From positions 62,001 to 126,000 of the IMG/VR virus record IMGVR_UViG_3300045541_000131: a DNA stretch of 64,000 nucleotides; one strand, 5' to 3'. Shown here one piece after another: positions 57,650 through 64,000 of this stretch (positions are counted from its first letter, which is position 1; every line of letters starts with the position of its first letter). The DNA comes from a virus. Position numbers and translations under genes: made by a program. Under the pieces are notes generated by a model, which was not told the DNA's origin, did no database searches, and was given only the letters and a program-made list of their open reading frames with translations.

Positions 57650-59630
57650 GTGACATCCAATCGTAGTCGTTGATTAATTTTAATTTGTCTAGATCGTCAA
57701 AATACTTTTCGCCGTAATTGCGACCAGCAACTGCACCGCCTAATGCATAGCTACCGTATGGGCGATCTGCACCTACTGTGGTCCATATTTCTAGTCTATT
57801 TTCAGCATCTTCTTGTTCCTTAGCGTTAGTGATGCCTTGTTTTACTTTGGCACTTAACTTGGCACATTCTCTGAATGCACTGCGCCAAGTGCTAAACGGA
57901 CCAGTGTTAAATGTATTGACATTACTAACTTTGTTCATATAAATCAGTTTGCCTAGTCCGGTAGTTAAGTCAACTTTCCATGTAGTAGCTTCTAATAACA
58001 ACTTACGAGGGAATAGTTTAACGCCACCCCATCCGTACTCTAAGTCATTGATAGGGTTGATGCTGGTCCACAAATGCACACAGTCCATATTGAACACATT
58101 GGGACGATAGTCAAACTTCCAATTATCAATAAGCTCTGCATCGCCGTCGACTACATAGAACATGTCTGTAGTAGCCAACTCGGCAGCGGCCTTGTGCGCT
58201 TCAAAAATGCCTTTGACATTTTTAACTCGTTTAGCACTGGGACAAACTTCAAGCACACGCTGCCAATTGGCTTCGGCATTAGGCTCATTGTAGCTGATAA
58301 ACACCACATCATGATTATCTAGAGCAACACCAATATAGCCCATGGTTTTAACACCGGCGGGCTGTTTTCTTGGTGTTATCTTAGCAGCCCAAATCTTTTC
58401 CACATCTGTGTGCAGCTCGTCTGGCAGCATCCAAACATGCTCGTAGTTCAAATCATAGTAAGGTATTTCGTCTGTGATATAGTAGTTAAGCTTCGGAATA
58501 TCTTTGTTATAGATAATCTTAGGCGACACATAGCCCATATCCTTGACACCCTGACTGTTGTTAGGCTTTAAGCGCATAGCCCAAACATGATCTAGGCCAG
58601 CACTAAACTTGGGATTGAGATACCATACCATTTCATAGTTGTAGTCAAAATCGTAGTAAGGTAAGTCAAAGTCAAAGTCAAATTCTATTTCTGGTACATC
58701 AGGATTATATTCAATCATGGGTCTTACAAAGCCCATGTCTTTGGTGCCAATGGGATTGTAAGGGGATAATCTTGCTACCCATACCTTATCGTTAGTAGGA
58801 TTAAATTTATGGTCCAAATACCATACATGCTCGTAGACAAAATCCTGATAGGGCAATGACAAGTTAATGTTAAAGCCGACATGAGGAACTTCGTGATTAA
58901 ATTCAATTACAGGGCCTGCTGTGCCCATTTCCTTGTAACCTGTAGCAGTGTCAGGAATAAATTTTGCTAGCCAAATTTTATTTTCTTCGTAGTCGTATTG
59001 TGAACTTGAATCATGATTGTATCGCTCGTCTAGATTCCATACTAGTTCATAATTAAAGTCATGATGATAGTAAGGAATGTCGAACTTAAAATCATAATCA
59101 ATCTTAGGTAAATCAGGATTGTAAACTAACGCAGGCTTAATATCGCCCATGTCAATAAATTCTGTTACATCAACATCAGCTGCTCGAACTCGGGCTAGCC
59201 AAATCTTGTCCGCAGTATCAACAAACTTTGGATCTACATACCAAACATGTTCGCTGTGCAAATCTTCAATCTTAATTTTATAATTGTTTATTTTTTCTCT
59301 TAGAGCTTGATTCAGGAATTTGACATCTTCGTTAAATTCAACTGTCTTTTCTATATCTAATTCACAATGAACTAACTGCCAGCCGTGTGATTCTTTCCAT
59401 GAGCTCTTAAATTTTTTCACCAGCCATAAGTTATCAATAGCCCAAACTACACATCCGTCGCTGTCAATTTCTGTTGGGTCAATATAGTTTAAAATCCATG
59501 GATCATACTTAGGATTAACAACGACAAACTCGTCATTACCTGACCCGAGTGCGTGAAGTCTTCGGTCAAAGTTATCGGGATCCTGTTCCCAAGTTATATT
59601 TTCTACTATGCTTTTATCTATCTTAATCAT
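57618..59630 (-). CDS. Repeat protein with C-terminal glycosyltransferase-like domain
   Basis: 670 residues. From about 120 to 430 run four full repeats and one partial of about 64-72 residues, each with EHVWYLD..KF, a K/V-W-A/V-A/R segment, K-D/E-M-G, and Y/F-N-P/H..P followed by PYYDF. The C-terminal 230 residues match the preceding genes (ISYNEPNAEANWQ; VVDGDAEL; GWGGVKLF). The repeats may bind a polymer or place the enzyme on a glycan. It is coupled by four bases to the carbamoyltransferase. Confidence 0.75.
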   Translation of the reverse strand: MIKIDKSIVENITWEQDPDNFDRRLHALGSGNDEFVVVNPKYDPWILNYIDPTEIDSDGCVVWAIDNLWLVKKFKSSWKESHGWQLVHCELDIEKTVEFNEDVKFLNQALREKINNYKIKIEDLHSEHVWYVDPKFVDTADKIWLARVRAADVDVTEFIDMGDIKPALVYNPDLPKIDYDFKFDIPYYHHDFNYELVWNLDERYNHDSSSQYDYEENKIWLAKFIPDTATGYKEMGTAGPVIEFNHEVPHVGFNINLSLPYQDFVYEHVWYLDHKFNPTNDKVWVARLSPYNPIGTKDMGFVRPMIEYNPDVPEIEFDFDFDLPYYDFDYNYEMVWYLNPKFSAGLDHVWAMRLKPNNSQGVKDMGYVSPKIIYNKDIPKLNYYITDEIPYYDLNYEHVWMLPDELHTDVEKIWAAKITPRKQPAGVKTMGYIGVALDNHDVVFISYNEPNAEANWQRVLEVCPSAKRVKNVKGIFEAHKAAAELATTDMFYVVDGDAELIDNWKFDYRPNVFNMDCVHLWTSINPINDLEYGWGGVKLFPRKLLLEATTWKVDLTTGLGKLIYMNKVSNVNTFNTGPFSTWRSAFRECAKLSAKVKQGITNAKEQEDAENRLEIWTTVGADRPYGSYALGGAVAGRNYGEKYFDDLDKLKLINDYDWMSHEFNEFYKHQ
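58400..59260 (-). repeat. Tandem protein repeats, about 64-72 residues each
   Basis: The DNA encodes a set of four to five imperfect repeats with a Trp/Tyr-rich core (EHVWYLD, KDMGY, PYYDF). Bounds are approximate because the first and last units are degenerate. Confidence 0.6.
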
Positions 59631-61099
59631 GTTAATACTTGAACATTATATTTGGTGTAAAAATCCCGAGCATCGTTAAGATTATTAACCATTGGCATGC
59701 CTTTAATGTTAAGACTTGTATTCAGTAGCATAGGGCATCCAGTTAAACTATACCAATCTTCTAGTAATTTTCTGAAACCCGGACTATCATTTTTGCCGAC
59801 AGTTTGAACTCGACTAGTGCCGTCAGCATGTATTATAGCAGGAAACAGTTTGGGCTGTCTACATTTTGCCACAAACTGCATATAAGGGCTGGCATTAATA
59901 TTTTTGGGCATATCAAAATATTCATGTACATGCTCTTCCAGTATAGCAGGCGCAAATGGTCTAAACTTTTGTCTGCGCTTAATGGCGTTGACAGTATCTT
60001 TAATCTCGGGGCCGCGTGGATCTGCCAATAGACTACGATGCCCTAATGCTCTTGGTCCAAACTCTGCTCGACCAGACGCTATGCCAACAATTTTTTCTTT
60101 TTGCAAAACTTCAATGGTTCTGTCAACAGGATAATTGCTGCCTAAATCGTAACCTAAATATGGGCCAGGCCAAGCAACATGTTCGCCAAAGTAAGCACAG
60201 ACAGCACCGATGCTACTGCCAGCATCACCGGGATTAGGCATGATCCAAACATTATCCCAGTCTCCAGTTATTTCACTGTTGGCTACACAGTTAAGAGCAC
60301 AGCCTCCCATGACGATTAAATTCTTGCTGGACAATCTTGCTTGGACCCATGTGCTAATACCTTGTAGCAGTTCTGTGTATATTTGCTGTGTGGCTGCGGC
60401 AATGTCGTAGATATCTTGCTGCCGCAGCAAATCTAAGCGCCAGTCTGGGCAACCTTTGTGTAAATTGCGTTTGAATTTAATATTAGGACCAGCTATCTTC
60501 TTAAAGAAGTCTTCATATATTGCTGCCTTAAGTCTATTAGGATCACCGTAAGCGGCCATGCCCATTAGAATATATTCTTCTTCGTTGGGCTTTAGGCCAC
60601 AGCGTTGTGTCATAGCACTAAACCAAAGTCCTACGCTGTGGGGATAACTTTGACTGTAATACTTTGTTAAGTTATTGCCTCGGCCTTGCCAAACTGTTAG
60701 CGTTTCAAATTCACCAATACTGTCGATACAAACTACCGTAGCATCTGAAAATCCACTAGTGTAATAGCCGGCAGCAGCGTGGCTTTCGTGATGTCGTTGT
60801 ATTTTTAGCGGAGCATATAAACTGTATTGATGTAAATATGACTTAATGTCGTTTTCTTTTTTCAGCCAACCTTGGCCAGCAGTAAATTGCCGTAGAGTTT
60901 TAAGAAATGGACTTTCATACCAAACGATCAAATCCGGGCGACCGAATTGTTCGGCGTCCCTTATAAGGCCTTGGCACAAATGGCCGTCATTCTTGATGCC
61001 GCTGTAACGTTCGCTATGTGCTGCAAATTTTAATTCTTTATCATGCCAAACGCTAACGGCAGCATCATGACTGTTGGCACTTATTCCCCAAATGTTCAT
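59627..61099 (-). CDS. NodU/CmcH-type carbamoyltransferase
   Basis: 490 residues. RHHESHAAAGYY is the His-rich metal/substrate site of the Kae1-like N-terminal domain, MGGCALNCVANSEI the ATP/YrdC-associated segment, and GRAEFGPRALGHRSLLADPR the C-terminal signature of O-carbamoyltransferases. These enzymes carbamoylate sugar or antibiotic hydroxyls from carbamoyl phosphate. It overlaps the aldolase gene by four bases. This is one of the most specific clues that the island makes a decorated small molecule or glycan. Confidence 0.85.
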   Translation of the reverse strand: MNIWGISANSHDAAVSVWHDKELKFAAHSERYSGIKNDGHLCQGLIRDAEQFGRPDLIVWYESPFLKTLRQFTAGQGWLKKENDIKSYLHQYSLYAPLKIQRHHESHAAAGYYTSGFSDATVVCIDSIGEFETLTVWQGRGNNLTKYYSQSYPHSVGLWFSAMTQRCGLKPNEEEYILMGMAAYGDPNRLKAAIYEDFFKKIAGPNIKFKRNLHKGCPDWRLDLLRQQDIYDIAAATQQIYTELLQGISTWVQARLSSKNLIVMGGCALNCVANSEITGDWDNVWIMPNPGDAGSSIGAVCAYFGEHVAWPGPYLGYDLGSNYPVDRTIEVLQKEKIVGIASGRAEFGPRALGHRSLLADPRGPEIKDTVNAIKRRQKFRPFAPAILEEHVHEYFDMPKNINASPYMQFVAKCRQPKLFPAIIHADGTSRVQTVGKNDSPGFRKLLEDWYSLTGCPMLLNTSLNIKGMPMVNNLNDARDFYTKYNVQVLT

Positions 61100-62187
61100 C
61101 TGTAAATAAAAGGATCCCGTTTTCTTAATTCAGCTAGTCGTTCTTGCAGTCTGCGTTGAAAGTCGGCTTCTTCTTCATCAAACTCACTGTCAAAGTTTCT
61201 ATATAACTTCAGAATGTTGTTGATGCGAGATTTTAATTCTGAGTTGAATTGTGTTGCATCAATGGCGGCAATAATATCTATGTATTCTTTGCTGGCAAAG
61301 CAATAATGGCCGCTGACACTAACTGCAACATCGCGATCAGTAACACCATCTTCAACCCAGCGATACCAGTATCCTTGGGAATAGACTAAATCGGCAAACT
61401 TTTCCCAAAGGTCTTTTGGAGCAAATTCCTTCAATAAATCTGTTTGAATTTTTCCCAGCTGCGGAGCAATATTCAAACTGTCAATGCCTGCTTGTACTCT
61501 TAAATTGATATCGTTTTCAGTAAAGTAATCAGCGTTGTGTTCTTTAAATAAAAATCCAGCGTTATTGATCTGTAACTTTGCTTGACGATTATGTCCAATG
61601 TCAAATACTCCGCGTTGATGTGACTTGGTTAAGCTGCCGGTTTGTGTTACAAAAAATTTAACATTTTTACTGTATTTGGCCAAAAATTCCAGCTGACTGT
61701 CAATTCTGCCCAAGCTGCTGTTTAAATCAATACCTGTGTTATCTTCACTGCCAAACTCAAGCATGATGTCAGGATTAAGGCCCAGTGTAAAATCAATAAG
61801 GTCAGTGGCCACAGCCAAAGGATCATCTTTTACTCTACTAACATCGATATGAATTAAGTCAAAGCCGTTTTCAATGTCTTCTTGAATTGTTTTTTTACAA
61901 CGAACAACTGCTTCGTTTAAAGTTAAGTTTCTGTCAGCATCACTAAAATATGGACCACAATGATCGCGACACAACAATAAATTATCACCGCGATATGATC
62001 GCAACTGTTCAGCTAGTTCTTTAGTCGTGCATACATAACCAGAATCAAAATCTACTTGATTTCTGCTGGCAATAATCATTAGTGGATAATATTTTTCTTT
62101 AGTGTAATCGGCTAGGATTGTAATAATCTCGCGACTCATTGGACCAAAGCCCAATTTAAATTTTTTAATATTGTCTGTGGAACTCAT
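61096..62187 (-). CDS. GatZ/KbaZ-like TIM-barrel aldolase subunit
   Basis: 363 residues with MIIASRNQVDFDSGYV, LLLCRDHCGPYF and DLIHIDVS, resembling the tagatose-bisphosphate aldolase GatZ/KbaZ family (class II aldolase barrel with H and D metal-like residues). It may act as the aldolase or be a related sugar-binding enzyme. It overlaps the AroE-like gene by 23 bases. A long acidic/basic helix is found at the C-terminus. Confidence 0.6.
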   Translation of the reverse strand: MSSTDNIKKFKLGFGPMSREIITILADYTKEKYYPLMIIASRNQVDFDSGYVCTTKELAEQLRSYRGDNLLLCRDHCGPYFSDADRNLTLNEAVVRCKKTIQEDIENGFDLIHIDVSRVKDDPLAVATDLIDFTLGLNPDIMLEFGSEDNTGIDLNSSLGRIDSQLEFLAKYSKNVKFFVTQTGSLTKSHQRGVFDIGHNRQAKLQINNAGFLFKEHNADYFTENDINLRVQAGIDSLNIAPQLGKIQTDLLKEFAPKDLWEKFADLVYSQGYWYRWVEDGVTDRDVAVSVSGHYCFASKEYIDIIAAIDATQFNSELKSRINNILKLYRNFDSEFDEEEADFQRRLQERLAELRKRDPFIYR

Positions 62188-62887
62188 CGAATAATTCTCC
62201 TGGTGCCGTAATGCCAGTATAAATCTTAAACTGTGACAAAAATTGTTGCTTGTAAAATTCTATTCCAGACAAGTATTTAATGCCCGCTGTCTTACATTGT
62301 TCGGCTAAAGTATTATCTTTAATGGCCAAATCAATGACCAATTTTACACCTTGGGGCAAAAGTTCGTAAGGACTGTCAGTGCTGGCTGTTCCAAGTGCAG
62401 TAGCATTGATAATAACGTCCGTTGGCAAATCTTTATTTGCCCAGGTTCCTAATTTTCTAGCTGCGATGTTAATTTTGCCATAATTTTCTTCTTCTAGAAA
62501 TTTTATAAACATACTGGCCATTGCACCCGAACCTAATATAGTAATACGGTCAACATCATGAATTTGTTTGCAGGCCCATTCAACACCAGCTAAATCAGCA
62601 TTATGGCCTATTAGTTTTTTATCGTCGACAACGACAGTGTTACAACTTTGATATATGTCGACATATCCTGTTCTGTTATCTAACATGCCAAGTATTTCTT
62701 TTTTATAAGGCATACTGATACTAATGCCCGAAACACCTTCCTCAAGGGCATAAACAATACTTTGTCCTAAATTCTCAGTGCCGCGAGATTCATATACTGC
62801 ATCAATGTTGTAGTGTTCAAAAAATTTATTGTAAAAATACTGACCGGTTTTACCGGGATACTGACTTAGACTTATAAATTTTTTCAT
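62165..62887 (-). CDS. Shikimate/quinate dehydrogenase-like protein
   Basis: 240 residues with SISMPYKKE (K62, the catalytic Lys position), GHNAD (N96/D98) in place of the usual GxNTD, a Rossmann GSGAMA (119-124) and IINATALGT. The N-terminal PGKTGQYFYN block is typical of the substrate site. AroE reduces dehydroshikimate with NADPH. The phage protein may act on a related cyclic polyol. Coupled at both ends. Confidence 0.78.
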   Translation of the reverse strand: MKKFISLSQYPGKTGQYFYNKFFEHYNIDAVYESRGTENLGQSIVYALEEGVSGISISMPYKKEILGMLDNRTGYVDIYQSCNTVVVDDKKLIGHNADLAGVEWACKQIHDVDRITILGSGAMASMFIKFLEEENYGKINIAARKLGTWANKDLPTDVIINATALGTASTDSPYELLPQGVKLVIDLAIKDNTLAEQCKTAGIKYLSGIEFYKQQFLSQFKIYTGITAPGELFDEFHRQY

Positions 62888-63216
62888 TGCTTATATGCTT
62901 CTATTTTAACAATCTTACCTTCACTATTAAAGGTAACAATATCTACTACCTTCAATGCGTTACCGTCAACTTCAACAAGAATTTTTGACATAGATGTTGT
63001 GCCATAAACTGCGATTAGACTGGGAGTTACTTGTATATTTCCTACAGAGTCAAATAGTTTTTGATTAAATTCTAAAACTAAGCTGCGACCAGTATAATTT
63101 ACATCCCAGTCAATAAGTTGGATATTTTCGTCGAACATTCTTTTTAGTTCGGCAGAATCTTTGTTGCTAAACGCACGAAAATAATCCCTGGTTAAGTTTT
63201 CAACTATAGTTTGCAT
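62884..63216 (-). CDS. SnoaL/NTF2-like protein
   Basis: 110 residues with an N-terminal helix pair and a curved sheet pattern (YFRAFSNKDSAELKRMF; GKIVKIEAYKQ at the end), fitting the NTF2/SnoaL fold. Such domains bind or isomerise small hydrophobic substrates. Overlaps the APH-like gene by 17 bases and the AroE-like gene by four. Function in this cluster unknown. Confidence 0.6.
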   Translation of the reverse strand: MQTIVENLTRDYFRAFSNKDSAELKRMFDENIQLIDWDVNYTGRSLVLEFNQKLFDSVGNIQVTPSLIAVYGTTSMSKILVEVDGNALKVVDIVTFNSEGKIVKIEAYKQ

Positions 63217-64000
63217 TTTCTAATTCCTGAAAAAGTTTAATACCTAAATACCATAAAAACAAATCAAAAGGTGCTGTATGTAACGGGCTCATGTTCCAAA
63301 ATATAATTGGAACTAATGTTTGCACTTTTTTATAGTCTAATCCTTGTTCAGTGACAAACTCTTTTAATTGTTTTTGATAAACATCCGAATGATTGATACT
63401 AGGCACACCGATAGTTACAGAATCACCGTTAATCTCAAAAGTAAAATTGTGTTTTTTAATATCAGAATAATTAATTATAAATCCGCCTAGAATTTTACCA
63501 AGATCATAGTAAATGTCTCCGTATTCAACTACCCTGGCAAACTCATGTCTCCAATCAATGGCTTTGAATGATAGGTTGTCGTCAATGATAACATTGTCAA
63601 ATTGCAAGTCACCGTGTATAAATCCAGCAGCATAACTTGTTGATAACCAGTCCCAGTCAATTTTATCTAAATAATATTTGTAGTCATTGACTTTTAATCC
63701 ATTAACATATTCAACGGTTGAAAGTCCAGGATATTTTTCCAAGAATTTATTAATTCGATTTAAAGTTTTTGTCTTGTAAAAATCATTGCAAGCCTCTTGC
63801 AAATCCATATCAACGGGTTGCCAGAGATTTGTTTTTAACCAATCAAGAAATTTTGGAAATATAGAAGGATCGTCAAAATTATATAAAGTCTGTCCTGGAT
63901 GGAAATCATAGGCCATATAATTGCCCACATACTGGCAATTTGCAGGAAAAACATCAAGGTTGGCTTGAAATTTTTCATATTTCTTTTTAGATGTCGAAGC
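63200..64000 (-). CDS. Aminoglycoside/choline phosphotransferase-like kinase, N-terminus beyond window
   Basis: The reading frame is open to the window edge at 64000, so the N-terminal part is missing; a GTG at 63928 is not the real start. The visible C-terminal 266 residues contain FIHGDLQFDNVIID (H-G-D-x-x-x-x-N catalytic loop) and KAIDWRHE (I-D-W metal Asp), the signatures of APH/choline kinase enzymes. It probably phosphorylates a sugar or amino alcohol used by the island. It is the first visible gene of the long minus-strand run. Confidence 0.8.
   Translation of the reverse strand, partial: ASTSKKKYEKFQANLDVFPANCQYVGNYMAYDFHPGQTLYNFDDPSIFPKFLDWLKTNLWQPVDMDLQEACNDFYKTKTLNRINKFLEKYPGLSTVEYVNGLKVNDYKYYLDKIDWDWLSTSYAAGFIHGDLQFDNVIIDDNLSFKAIDWRHEFARVVEYGDIYYDLGKILGGFIINYSDIKKHNFTFEINGDSVTIGVPSINHSDVYQKQLKEFVTEQGLDYKKVQTLVPIIFWNMSPLHTAPFDLFLWYLGIKLFQELENANYS

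Noticed and set aside
1-64000. tRNA genes, CRISPR arrays, insertion sequences, attachment sites
   Set aside because: None recognised by eye; a tRNA scan would be needed to exclude divergent tRNAs.

Overview
The window reads as part of the genome of a large T4-like tailed phage (myovirus type) from an unknown, probably Gram-negative host. The main evidence is a family B DNA polymerase (gp43), a gp45-like sliding clamp, an RNase H/FEN-type 5' nuclease, a DsbA-like protein, ThyX, very tight packing with ATGA/TAATG overlaps, TAAATA-type late promoter elements, and sigma70-like early promoters. The DNA looks moderately AT-rich by eye. No tRNA, CRISPR array or transposase was recognised.

Layout. 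0-6.5 kb: small conserved genes, Dps, a lysozyme C-terminal remnant, DsbA-like protein, gp43 and the clamp. 6.5-18 kb: parts of a 7-deazaguanine DNA modification pathway (a T-fold QueD-like protein, a DpdA-like transglycosylase, FolE and QueE) interleaved with a sugar-nucleotide/glycan block (Gfo/Idh oxidoreductase, MDR dehydrogenase, GT-B glycosyltransferase, cytidylyltransferase, UDP-glucose dehydrogenase type). 18-22 kb: small genes, the FEN nuclease, a PhyH-type dioxygenase, and a hairpin that encloses a late promoter and covers a ribosome binding site. 22-29 kb: an array of very small genes served by repeated early promoters (core TTGACACAAATT), ending in a MoxR AAA+ ATPase / VWA-metallopeptidase pair. 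29.7-31.7 kb: small genes and thyX.

31.7-64 kb: a striking island, mostly on the minus strand. It has fourteen radical SAM proteins, nine of them with a Cys-rich auxiliary domain placed before the radical SAM core. They are interleaved with four SGNH-like proteins, two Fe(II)/2OG-type oxygenases, three proteins sharing a DGD-containing glycosyltransferase-like domain (one carrying 4-5 tandem repeats), a NodU-type carbamoyltransferase, a GatZ/KbaZ-like aldolase, a shikimate dehydrogenase-like protein, an NTF2-like protein and an APH-type kinase cut by the window edge. Nearly all genes overlap their neighbours, so they look co-translated. I infer a phage-borne pathway that builds or decorates an unusual small molecule or glycan, for the virion or the infected cell surface. 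The product cannot be told from sequence, and this island is my candidate for an undescribed system.

How the parts fit: replication genes and small early genes are read from the plus strand, early genes from sigma70-like promoters whose -35 box often contains the stop codon of the gene before. Some late genes may be read from TAAATA elements placed directly at the start codon (leaderless) or inside a hairpin that blocks early read-through translation, as known for some T4 genes.
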